Source of the DNA: Brachyhypopomus gauderio
Taxonomy: Eukaryota; Chordata; Actinopteri; Gymnotiformes; Hypopomidae
Assembly: GCF_052324685.1 (NCBI RefSeq)
Contig: NC_135221.1
Span: forward strand, 5,571,739-5,635,738
Direction: 5' to 3'
Length of the DNA stretch: 64,000 bases
Positions within the stretch are counted from its first letter, which is position 1. Each line of letters begins with the position of its first letter. Under the pieces are notes generated by a model, which was not told where the DNA came from, searched no databases, and was given only the letters and a program-made list of their open reading frames with translations. Shown here in pieces: positions 26,132-36,330 of the stretch. Position numbers and translations under genes: made by a program.

Positions 26132-26195
26132 GGGGTTGTTAAGCTGTGACGCATCATCTTTGCGAAACGTCACGTCCGGGTCCAAACACTCGCTG
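26132..26195 (+). repeat. Left terminal inverted repeat of the two-gene transposon
   Basis: Carries the TTGTTAAG...TGTGACG and TCCGGGTCCAAACA blocks that recur inverted at 30210-30272. It also serves as the 5' leader of the THAP gene. Confidence 0.65.
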
Positions 26196-26211
26196 CATTG
26201 AGTCCCTTAAT

Positions 26212-27727
26212 ATGCCGCAGTGCTGTGTGCCCTGCTGTTTTAACAGATCCGAGTCTAAAACAACGACCCTTTTGTCTTTCTACCGCTTTCCTTGCAATGA
26301 GAAAGAGAGAAGAAAATGGGTGCAGTTGATAAGGTAAGTTCTATTTCTAAAAAAAATCTTGACAGTGCCTCCGTGGGCGCTAATGCTAGCTAGCTAACCC
26401 CACAGAGAAAAAAAAGCCAACTTGCCCCTTTTTGGATTGCTTGATATTCTAGCTATGGGTTTAATACAATGTTTCTTGCCACATACAGATATTTTAGTTC
26501 TTGTTTTGTTTTATTTGTTGTCCAGCTAAAGTAAAGATAGCTCTGGTTAACTTAGCTAGTGGCGCTAACACTAGCTAGATTAGCTAGCTCGTAAAAGGCA
26601 ACACCAGGATATCTTTTTGGATATCCTTGATGTATTGTATGGATACACACACAACGGTTAGCTGATCAGGAGTGTCCGTAAAAATACCAAGCAAAAATAC
26701 AGCTGATGCTACTGTTGCATCCTATATTTACCTTTTTCAGTATGCATATACATTACTGCTTAGCCCGTTTCCATTAGTTTATTACTGCCGTACACTTACC
26801 ATACATAATTCTCACATTTTATTGCAATATATATATATACACACACAATTTTATAAGGTCCTTATTTCTTTAGCACTTTGTTAGAGGAACCCAAGTAAGC
26901 TGTGACTAATGATTAATGATAATTTTTTCTTCTTTTACAGACGTGAAAACTTCACCCCAAACTGCAACTCCAGGGTGTGTAGTTGGCACTTTCCCAATGG
27001 CAAAGCTGCTGGACCTTCGCGATTCGCTTGGAACCAGGGAAAGGCTTTTCATTTTCCTGACCACCCCAGCAATCCCCCTAAGCAGAAGAAGCAGATTGTC
27101 CCTTCCAGTGATGATGCAACAGACACAGGACACACAGCTGACATGGCAACCCCACAAACCCCTACTACATCCCAACCAAGTCTTGTCATGCTTGAGGTTG
27201 AGAATGACATGCTTAGAGAAGAGAACAAAAAATTGAAAGAACAGTTGGAGAAACAAAAGCAAACCTTTTCTTTCAGTCAGATTTCCTCCCATCCTAACAA
27301 AGTCCAATACTACACTGGATTACCTGATGCTGCCACAGTATTTTTTTTGGAAGCACTTCTTTCTAGATTTGAGCTACAGTATCATTCTGATTGGACTGTC
27401 CAAATTATGCCCCTTATTGATCAGTTACTCCTTACTTTGATGAAGCTTAAATTGAATTGTGGCCATGTAGACCTTGCAACAAGGTTTAATTGTAGCACAG
27501 CAACTGTAACTAACATCTTTACCACCATCATCTGTGCTCTGTATGATATTTTGTGCAAGGATATCTCCTGTGCAAGGATACATGTGGAGCGGTCTATTCA
27601 GAGGCTGAAACTGTTTTGCATTTTGGACCACATCCCTTACCAGTACAGGAAATATATTAACAAGATACTGAAAGTATGTGTGTGTCTTACAAATTTGCAA
27701 ACCCCAATTCTCCGTGAAATTCAATGA
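26212..27727 (+). CDS. THAP-domain transposase lacking the DDE core
   Basis: Exons are 26212-26333 and 26941-27727 (donor ATAAG|GTAAGT, acceptor TTTTACAG, phase 2), giving 302 codons. Residues 1 to about 85 form a THAP zinc finger (C2CH): MPQCCVPCC at the start and CNSRVCSWHF for the final Cys and His, with an FHFPDHP ending. A Gln/Lys/Glu-rich coiled coil follows at about 125-155. Then comes an HTH_Tnp_4-like helix-turn-helix (HVDLATRFNCSTATVTNIF). The next expected part, the DDE_Tnp_4 catalytic domain, is missing. The frame passes directly to the C-terminal end of that domain, ARIHVERSIQRLKLF, and stops about 40 residues later. The 12-base direct repeat TGTGCAAGGATA (27552-27563 and 27569-27580) sits at the junction. 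The protein could still bind DNA but should not catalyse transposition. Confidence 0.75.
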
Positions 27728-27954
27728 AATATCTGATGTATGTAAATCAGTTAGCAGGACAGTGGCAAATTAAAACATGTTTACAATTATTGTGACTGAA
27801 GAATGATTTACACAACTTTGCAGAAAACCTTTATTAAAAAAGTAAAACCAGATTAAAATGTTTGTCTTTTTTACATTCAGGAACATGTTAGTGTTGTGAT
27901 GTGCTACAACCTAATTCACTATAACTCAATCTGCACTTGTAATGCATTGAACAA

Positions 27955-30209
27955 TTAACTTAGAATGTGTGGTAGGAAAATATCCTTATAAAAATGTTCG
28001 AGAATGTCAATGTTAAGCACCCATGTTAGGTCTTTGAGCACTGGGAGAATGACCAGGTCAAGAGGAGTCCATACAAGTAGATGACAACAGTTAGCTTTGG
28101 TCAGATGTAGGTTGCTTTGGATCTGATGCCAATAGTGGTGAGTTTGTTTTAGTTTGAGGGAACTTGTCTCTTCATCCAGCTCTAGAAAAAAGTCTCTCTT
28201 ACTCTCTGCTGCCTGCTGGACAGTCTTAGTTCTGGCGGACCATGGGCATTTCACCTCAATGATGCAGTCATCAGACACTGTCCCATCTGGAGATCCACCA
28301 AGTAGACCACTGCCAGACAGGAACAATCCCCTCTCCTGGATCACCACACCAGCGTCCGCTGTGTACTGCTGCTTTGCCCGCGACTCATGTAGGATTCCCC
28401 AATCACATGCCTTTAATAAAAACACAGTCACTTACTCTTAGATACACATAACTTAAGTTGAAATATTCATGAAGACCCACAACTTACTTTAGATCCTTCT
28501 TTGAGGTTGTACTGGCCAAGCAGTGTTTTGAATAAGGAAGGGGGGTAAGATTTCCGCTGAACTGCTGCCAAGACCAAATCAAAATTGCTTGCCGTGATTC
28601 GTTTCTTGCGATATGCTGACCTGTTATACATAAAAACAAAACAAAGAATTAAATCAATTTATAATTAGTTACATGTTAAAATACCACACATGCACAATGT
28701 CCCACAAATTAAGACAACAAATTACAACCATGTCTAAATTATGTGTACGGGTTGTCAAGCTGCTTACTTAATTTATGCTTTGCATACATTTTGTTAAGTT
28801 GCATTTCTTACCATAATGGGTTCTTTGCTTGCCCAACTGTAGCTCCCTCAATCTGTTGCTTCTCCTCAGTGGTGACGGCGAGTGATGATAGCACATAAAG
28901 AGCCTTGTCCTCAGCCTGGCCATAACCTGGGCTGCTCACTAGCCCATCAAATGTCTTGATGGGGAGAGATGTCTAGATTTAAAGTTAAGCACATAGTGTT
29001 GAGATTTAGGTTAGGTGCCAACATATTTTGGTGCATACAAAACACCTGTAAATAAAATGTGAAATTCTATGTGAAATTGTTTTTGGGTGCAGAGAATCAT
29101 AAGTGCAAACTTGTCTAATTTCCATGGGTTTACACATTTCTATGTATTGTAAGTCATGTGTCAAACCATGATCTTGACATTAAACAACAATATGTAATCG
29201 CTTTATCCCAGTCAAAATACTCAATGTAGTGCAATTGTGCTGTTTCTGGTAATGTGAAGGGCATATTAGAGTACAAAATACAGAAGTCATACCTGAGGCG
29301 GTTCAGAACTCAAAATCCACCCCATTCCAGTAAAACGCCCAAGCTGTGACAAAGATGCCAGGGCCCATTCCTTGTCATGTTGTGTGACAGGTCTTTTGAT
29401 TCCAGCTTAAATAAAATGGAGTAACATTAGTAATTATGACTTATTTTATTACACACCTTTAATTGTAGATTTTTAAAACATGCAATATACACTATAGTCT
29501 CTCTCTAGTCTGCTCTAAAATAGATTAACAAATTGTGAGAGTTTATCAGAACTATTCAATTAATAAAAGTTAATCTCACAAAATTCAATGGCTTTGAAAT
29601 TACATGGTTCAGGTGTGTTGCCAGCAGGCTGAATGTGAGGGGCTGAATGTCCTCCAGGACCAGGTTTGGAAACCGCAACTTAAAACTGCATAGCGTTAAG
29701 CTAATAAACCATGCAACATTGACATCAATTGCAAATTATTTACTAACCTCGTGATGTGGATGGGGCCATCTCAGATACTCTCTTGGCTGCAATTTCGTCC
29801 GTTTTCGGGGTCTTCTCCCTTTTCCACACGCATTCCACATCGGTGCGGGACACGTTTTTCTCCACCCAAATCAACAAGGCTGCCATATGATGGCACTTGT
29901 CTTTACCGATTGGGCAAACGCAGCTGCTGTACCTCACTGCCTGACCCTCAACGTGTACCTGTATTAAACGTTATTTCACCCATACTCACTTCAGTCACCA
30001 CACCTCAACCTCAATTCACCTCAATTCACCTCAACCTCGTAAATCGTCTTTTTCATGGACGCCTGGACTCTACCCCTAAATATACCACCTGGGAGAACAG
30101 ATACACTTAGTACTCTATTGGAGTTGAAAGAGTTTAGACCTTTTTTAACCCTCAATGGTGCCTCACTAAAGAACGAAGTTATCGTAAACAGGTTTACAGG
30201 CTCCGCCAT
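27955..30209 (-). CDS. SWIM zinc finger + YqaJ-type nuclease of the transposon
   Basis: There are six exons: 30209-30030, 29958-29748, 29405-29293, 28972-28812, 28620-28488 and 28410-27955. All junctions are in phase and the total is exactly 417 codons. The SWIM finger is in exon 2 (CVCPIGKDKCHH, pattern CxCx6CxH). The YqaJ/lambda-exonuclease-like PD-(D/E)XK core begins with RKKRITASNF in exon 5. It continues in exon 6 with GLFLSGSGLLGGSPDG (catalytic Asp), IIEVKCP (Glu and Lys) and HHYWHQIQSNLHL. No stop or frameshift is seen, so it looks intact. A minus-strand AATAAA lies near 27830. The role in the element is inferred to be DNA processing during transposition. The start chosen is the first ATG, 15-20 bases inside the terminal repeat block. 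Confidence 0.85.
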
Positions 30210-30272
30210 CCTTGTTTGTTTGGACCCGGAAGCGGCTGAAACGTCACGCGTGTCGTCACACTTAACAAGCGG
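30210..30272 (-). repeat. Right terminal inverted repeat of the two-gene transposon
   Basis: Inverted counterpart of the left end. It ends directly at the start codon of the YqaJ gene, so it must hold that gene's promoter elements and leader. Confidence 0.65.
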
Positions 30273-30634
30273 ATAACACTCAGCGTGGTGATGTCATAGC
30301 GCGCGTTAGTCTAGTAGTCGAGGTGGGGTTGTTTAAGTTTTCATACAGTTCAGTTCCAACTCACTTGACAAGTAGACCTACTGCGAGTCACCAGCCAACG
30401 ATGTCACTAACTAAAGATTTAATGATACATACTGGGAAGCGAACGGAGACAAAGGCCGGAATGAAAATGTTATAGCAGCATGATTAAAATTTGACATGAG
30501 CATTTTTATTACAGTTTGAAAATGATCTAGAAGCCATATTTATGTTTATTAGTATTTTTCTCCTGATGTTTTATATTTCCCAATTTGCATCATTTCATTA
30601 AATTCACAGTGCATGCCATAATAATACGATATTT

Positions 30635-30640
30635 TTTATT
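30635..30640 (-). terminator. Probable fgl1 poly(A) signal (AATAAA)
   Basis: The minus-strand reading is AATAAA, about 170 bases downstream of the fgl1 stop codon at 30809. Confidence 0.5.
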
Positions 30641-30808
30641 AGAACATGCATTTCATAGCTTTTCATATCTGACTTTGTGAATATTAAAGTAGGCTATACA
30701 ATGAAAGTTATCTTGAAAGCTTCTTCAACACGAACCAGTCTCATGGTGAATTGGGAATACTGTGTATATGTTTTGTAAAAGTATTGGGCAATGGTTAAAT
30801 CTATGAAG

Positions 30809-33281
30809 TTAGGCGTCGTTTGATTCAAATTCAGATGGTCGAATCTTCATCTCAACAGACTTCAGTGAGTACCACCAGCCGTGCCATGTATACCACACTA
30901 TTCCGTTGTCAGTCACTGCGCTGTACGGTCCTTTATAGTAGAGGCCATTCAGATTGGCAGCGTGACATCTAGTGGACAAAAATGGAACAGCACCTCAAAA
31001 CCTCGTCACAGTTTCCTTTGGAACTTGGTGGACATGTTTTTTTCCCTAATATACCTGTAAAAACCTTTGCTAGGTCCACGTTTTAGTGTTTTAATAATAA
31101 AACGAATAAAGTAAATATTCATTAATTTAATAAAAACAATTATTTAGCAAATCCGTATGACTAAAGATTGAGATTATACAACCCTATCTACATACATATC
31201 TTTCCACTGCTTTAAAAAAACAAAATAAATAAGTAACTGCTACATCCGATACCTGTTGAACCACCAGCCGGATTTATCCTCAACAGCACAGCTGCGTTGA
31301 TATTGATCATGGTCCCTGTCCCGTGTACTGAAGGCCATTCCCTGGTGACTGGACCACCACTGGACCTCAGGGTGGACGCTACCTGACAGGGAGTCTCCGG
31401 CGTTCCCTGTGTAGCCACCAAAACTCAGCTTGTAATTGTTCTAAAACAGTGAGGGGAGACGGTGGTTAGGATTCAAACTGAAAATAAAGTTTCTGCGTTG
31501 TTTACAAGCTGTCAGAATGACACTTATCCACCAGTGGTGGTCCGTTACCGGGATTCATTTTAGTGTGATGGAAAATGTTGGAAATAGTTTAACACCAACA
31601 GGAAACTTGTACACTGCCATTAATGATAACTATGGAAGAGGTAGGCCTATACAAGGAACCAGCACTACTGAATTTATAGTGTAATAGTAGAGTATAATTT
31701 ATATAAGGAATTTATAAAAATATATTTAAATTTACTTACTTACTTACGTAAAATATAAAATTACTTACTTACTATAATTTATATGTACATGAATATACAA
31801 ACTATGTATAAATAACACAACATACAGTATATAGATTTTTGTTTGGAAAGAGAGTTCACTAGTCCAGACAGGTGCTTCAGTAATGATTTCAGTTCGTTGT
31901 TTTTGGGGAAGGAAGGTGATACATAATTGGGAAAGAAACTTCAAAGATGTCTGTTGGTTTTGAGTGTTTTAAAGTCTGAAATAAATCTAGTTGGAGATGC
32001 TGGGGCTTGAACCCAGGACCTCATACATGCGAAGCATGCGCTCTACCACTGAGCTACATCCCCATATGTAGCCCAGAGTCATTTTGCTATGAGCTTTATA
32101 GACCTCTACCTCCTCATTGTCAATGTTGAACTTTGTGTATAAGGCAAAACGGTAGTTGCCCTCGAAATCCTCCAAGTTGATTTTCAAGGTGTAATCACCT
32201 ACATGACATACAGACGTAAATAATACCGATGTAAAAATATCAATGTAAATAATTCAGATGTAAAAAATACTAATGTCAAAACATGCTTTTTATTTCAACT
32301 TAAAGGCCAAGAAATCCTGTCTGTAACATGCATCTCCCTGTCTGCTCCGGTCCAGCGCTCACAAGTAAAATAATGAGCCAACCTTGGGATGTCAGATAGT
32401 GTATGTTGTCATTTCCTAACCAGAACTCTCCATTTACAGATGTCATATCACCAAACCCAGTTTTGTAATCTTTCCAATCCCTATAACAAAAATACTGGAG
32501 TTACTGGGGAAAAACCATTGTCATAAACAATACTCAAATCTCTGTGCTCCATATACTGTAACCCCATTTACAGTATATCCATTACATTCTTACTATGTAT
32601 CTTCTGTATGTCAATATTCCAGTATTTAGATTACCTGTCAAAAGACTCACTGCCATCTGAGCGCCTTTGGAAGAGCGTCCAGCCTCCTTGGTCGGTCATA
32701 TCACAGTACACTCTGATCTGGTTTGGACTCCGCAAAGGTTTAATCATGTAAAATCCACTCTCCCGGTTTCCGTTATTGAAAACCTGAGCACAGTCTTCAC
32801 AGGCGAAGAGCATTTTGTGTGTGAACGCAAACAGAAAGACAGAGACAATCCACAAATGATAGCAGCAATGATCAAAAGACGGCAAAGTGCCGCTCAACCT
32901 GCATGTCGTTTGTCTCCCAGGTCGGTCAGCTTGCTCTTATATGCGGGAAGCTGCTGTGTGATGTTCGTGAAGCGGTGGATCGTCTCCTGCTGCTTCACGG
33001 CACGCAGCTCCATGGTCCTCAACTGCTCACGAAGCCGGTCTCTCTCCTCCTCACAGTCATCAAGGAACTGCGCACACACAGTATAAGATGGCTTTACTAA
33101 TACAGCAAAAATCCTTTAACAGGCAGCTTAAGAGGAAGGTTTGATATGGACCACAATGACAGAACAATCAAGTTAGGAGAAAGCCAGGAGGTAAATCCAC
33201 CACAGAAATACTTACAGAGTGAGTCATGTCCAAAAACAAAATGATCCAAATGACGAGAAATGACGTTTTAGATGTTTCCAT
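30809..33281 (-). CDS. fgl1: Fibrinogen-like protein 1 (hepassocin), complete
   Basis: There are seven exons: 33281-33216, 33067-32899, 32794-32635, 32480-32383, 32198-32110, 31440-31253 and 30968-30809. Phases agree throughout and the sum is 930 nt, 309 residues plus stop (human about 312). The first exon encodes a signal peptide ([20 protein letters not shown]). The second gives a short coiled coil ([20 protein letters not shown]) that drives oligomerisation. The rest is the fibrinogen C-terminal domain: [39 protein letters not shown], the calcium-loop region [22 protein letters not shown] and the ending [20 protein letters not shown]1 is a secreted liver protein (growth factor and LAG-3 ligand in mammals). 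Its place between mtus1 and asah1 and the short coiled coil favour fgl1 over fgl2 or angiopoietin-like genes. Confidence 0.95.
31992..32063 (-). tRNA. tRNA-Ala (anticodon CGC)
   Basis: 72 nt with a full cloverleaf on the minus strand. The acceptor stem is GGGGATG/CATCTCC (one G-T pair), and the D-arm A box is TAGCTCAGTGG. The anticodon stem is CATGC/GTATG with loop TTCGCAT, anticodon CGC at positions 34-36. The T arm is CTGGG/CCCAG with B box GGTTCAAGCCC. The discriminator is A and CCA is not encoded. It lies in an fgl1 intron, 46 bases downstream of an exon and on the same strand. No clear run of four T follows immediately, which is the only weak point. Confidence 0.85.
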
Positions 33282-33946
33282 GACAGAATGAATCAGTGTT
33301 TGAGAAGAAGCGGTAACAATGTTGCACAAAAGTTAGTCCCGCAGTTTCATATGCTCTGATCCAGTTTATGCATCAAAGATCTTCTGCCTAGCAGGTGTGA
33401 CCTTTTCAAGCTGGAATGACTGGAGTGCTCTTTGGGTGGAGTCACTCAGGAGCAACGCTGATGAACACAGACAAACAGCAGGGCAAAAAAGGGCTGGAGT
33501 AACACCAACCAAACCAGGAAACCTGTTCAAGCATCATGGCTCCGGTCTGCCGGTGCTGATTGCTATGATCAACATCAACATACGTACAAAGCTGCTGTTG
33601 TACCATTGAAAGTCCTTATAATTCCACAAAACTATCCATTCATGTATTTACATCTGCTTATCCGGGTCGCAGGGGCAATAGCCTAAGCAAAGAGGCCCAG
33701 GTTTCCCTCTCAACTAAATTAATCATTTTGTATATAACAAAATTACAGAGCAAAAGAACTTCAAAGTGCAAAAATGTCTTTTAAAAATGAAGAAATGTTG
33801 AAGCTAAATGTTAAAGTAAAATTTAAAAGATGGCTGAGAATACCTGATTTGATACACACATAAAATCAAAATGAGAAAAATGTGTGTGAAGCCCATCTGT
33901 TGTTTAACCCCTGGTGAACCACAGGGTACACCAAACTGACTACAGA

Positions 33947-33950
<4 letters not shown>

Positions 33951-34000
<50 letters not shown>
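33951..34000. repeat. (GT)n microsatellite
   Basis: Uninterrupted GT run of about 25 units upstream of fgl1. Confidence 0.95.
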
Positions 34001-34001
<1 letters not shown>

Positions 34002-34088
34002 GAACCGGAGGAATGCTCGGTATGCTGGTCATAATAAATGAGGCAATACTTCGCAAAGGTGAAGGGGAAGGGAAGTATCCTATAGGCG

Positions 34089-34212
34089 CAGATAATAACA
34101 GACAGGTGATATCAATACTCAGATAATAACAGACAGGTGATATCAATACTCAGATAATAACAGACAGGTGATATCAATACTCAGATAATAACAGACAGGT
34201 GATATCAATACT
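34089..34212. repeat. 31-bp tandem array, four perfect copies
   Basis: Unit CAGATAATAACAGACAGGTG followed by ATATCAATACT, repeated four times without a mismatch. Not coding. Confidence 0.95.
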
Positions 34213-34314
34213 CAGGTGAAGTGGAACACGTTAGACGTCGCCTGGCATTCTGTCTGGTTATGAATGATTAGGGAAAACTGAGGACTGTGTAAGAGATGTT
34301 AAAATGCTGGATGT

Positions 34315-35095
34315 CGCTAAACTTCCTCCAACTTAGTGATGACAAAACGGAGGTTCTCCTTCTGGGCCCAAAGGCCACAAGACAGAAAATATCAGATATA
34401 ATGCTAAATTTTGCAGACTTCCCCATTACACCTGGCTCTCAGCGTACACCAAAAATCTCAGCATCATACTAGACTCTGACCTATCATTGATAAATGATAA
34501 TACTACTAGGGTAGCATTTCTACATCTCTGTTTGATGTACCAAGCTAAGTAATGCATTATCCCAGCATGATGCAGAAAAATTAGCACACACTTTGTTATC
34601 TCCAGATTAGACTACTTTAACTCAAGCTCAACCTCAAGCTTGGCTCGACTTGAAACTCCATGCTTAAAGTCTCATGGAAGACAAAGCTCCAGACTATTCT
34701 CTGTCCTGGCTCCAAGATGGTGGAACGATCTTCCATTAGCTGCTAGGACTGCAGAGTCTATTGCTATCTTCAAGCGTAGACTGAAGACTCACCTGTTTGT
34801 TGAGTTCTTACCAGATCACTAACTCAGCTGATACCACTTGCCGTTGTTCTTAAATTGTATGTCTGTTTATGGTTATTTGTGCTTCTTGGCAAATGTCTAA
34901 CTTGCAAAACACTAGGTAATGATACTGACTCCTGTAGTTTAGTAGTAGTCTGACTCAATGGTGTCTTGAATTCTGGCCTATTTGTACTATTTCCTAGGAT
35001 GTATTCTGTGATCAGAAGCAAAGCACTTTGTAAGTCGCTCTGGATAAGAGCGTCTGCTAAATGCCGTAAATGTAAATGTAAAATGTAAACTCATT
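34315..35095 (+). mobile_element. LINE 3' fragment, L2-like, with intact 3' tail
   Basis: Plus-strand frames show the C-terminal part of an L2-type ORF2: NFLQLSDDKTEVLLLGPK, then after frameshifts ISRLDYFNSS, and a final open stretch SRLFSVLAPRWWNDLPLAAR...FKRRLKTHLF ending at 34819. The 3' end carries TAAGTCGCTCTGGATAAGAG (from 35031) and terminal TGTAAATG-type repeats. It is a dead 5'-truncated copy. Confidence 0.8.
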
Positions 35096-35097
35096 AC

Positions 35098-36330
35098 TGT
35101 CAGCATGCTCTAATAAGAATCTAAATACACTTCAAATAGTTCAAAATGCCACAGTTAAGAGTTCTAACTAGAACATTTTATCACATCAGCCGTCTTATCA
35201 ACCCTGCACTGGCTCCCAGGTAAACTGGCCCCCAATCAGCCCAGTATCGATTTTAAAATCCTTCTATTGACCTATAAAGTATATAGGTCACCTGAATACC
35301 TCCAGGAACTTATCTCCTACTATGAACCCCCACGTCCACTAAGATCACAGGGTGCTGGTCTTTTATTAGTTCCACAAATTAATAAGGTAACAGCAGGGGG
35401 AAGAGCCTTTTCTTGTAAGGCCCCCCAACCATGGAATAACCTTCCAGAATGTGTGCGGGACTCTGACACAGTCTCAGTCTTTAAGCTTAAGTTGAAAACT
35501 TATTTAGTTTAGCGTTTGGTAATTAATGTGCCCCATTAGGTAAAGGTTACAGATCCAGGGGTTCATGGGCAAAGAGTTTTATATTAAACTGGGGCGCTGG
35601 TGCTGTCATCCTGTCACTGCATGTGATCACTCAAGTTTAGCTGACTCAAGATCACTCAAGTTTAGTGCAGTGGATGGATGCCAATGTCTCAGGATGCTCC
35701 CAAGTCTGTGTTACCTTCTGGTTCTGCCCTTTTAGCTAGGCTGTAATAATTTAATGCCGTAGTTGCTGCCACACTGCAGAAATTTTTTAATTTCCTCTGT
35801 CCCGCATATAATCCCATATAGAGCTAATTGTCCCTCTTTTCTTTTTCCAAATGAATGCCCACCTACCCAAGGAATACTGAGACAAGGAAAGAAAAGCCTT
35901 TCATTTACGGCATTTCCTGAGATCCACCCTGGGCCAGCCACCTCCTGCCTAACCAGCTATGGATGAAGGATCAACCCACTGCCCTGGCACCCTGAATTCT
36001 CCCCTGCTATGACTGTATCTCCACAGCCCTGGACTACTATTACTGACCATCAATAGGTCTATGACTCTTAGAAATAAGAATTACATAGAGAACATGTGTA
36101 TATAAACACAAAGATGATAATTAATTGTTTATGTATCTCTTTAATTACTGTTTTCATGGTGACTGGCTGGTCTTGGTTCCTCTCAAGGTTTCTTCCTCAT
36201 GCTCTTAGGGAGTTTTTCCTTGCCACTGTTGCCCTTGGCTTGCTCAATGTGGGGGGGGCAGCTCAAGACCCACGAGACAACGTGAAATACCAGCCTGGTG
36301 TTTTGTCAGAACACTGAGCAAAGACTGCAC
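35098..36330 (+). mobile_element. Second LINE 3' fragment, different subfamily
   Basis: It begins inside an ORF2 (LQIVQNATVK). An open stretch at 35267-35509 reads LTYKV-type sequence: YLQELISYYEPPRPLRSQGA, then AFSCKAPQPWNNLPECVRDS and FKLKLKTYLV. The 3' part holds the common fish LINE trailer TCTCAAGGTTTCTTCCTCAT...GGGAGTTTTTCCTTGCCACT (about 36182-36229). It is broken by stops in the 5' part. The first fragment abuts it directly. Confidence 0.7.

Larger units (their letters stand above)
26132..30272. mobile_element. Two-gene DNA transposon, ISL2EU/PIF-Harbinger type
   Basis: Imperfect terminal inverted repeats share two blocks. The first is TTGTTAAGCTGTGACG on the left (26136-26151) against TTGTTAAGTGTGACG on the right (complement of 30254-30268). 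The second is TCCGGGTCCAAACA just inside each end. Both ends are flanked by AT (26130-26131 and 30273-30274), fitting a 2-bp target duplication. Inside are two convergent genes, each starting directly behind a terminal repeat: a THAP transposase-derived gene (+) and a SWIM/YqaJ nuclease gene (-). This pairing is, to my knowledge, characteristic of ISL2EU elements. The exact outer end is uncertain by about 4 bp. Element length is about 4.1 kb. Confidence 0.75.

Noticed and set aside
28154-28441. Plus-strand open frame across the nuclease gene
   Set aside because: It is antisense to the last YqaJ exon, whose minus-strand frame has the catalytic motifs.
30318-30335. GGGGTTGTTTAAG resembling the left transposon end
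   Set aside because: It is in direct, not inverted, orientation and lacks the second block, so it is probably chance or a decayed unrelated copy.
34089-34212. CRISPR-like array
   Set aside because: The 31-bp units are contiguous perfect tandem copies without spacers in a vertebrate genome, so this is a minisatellite.
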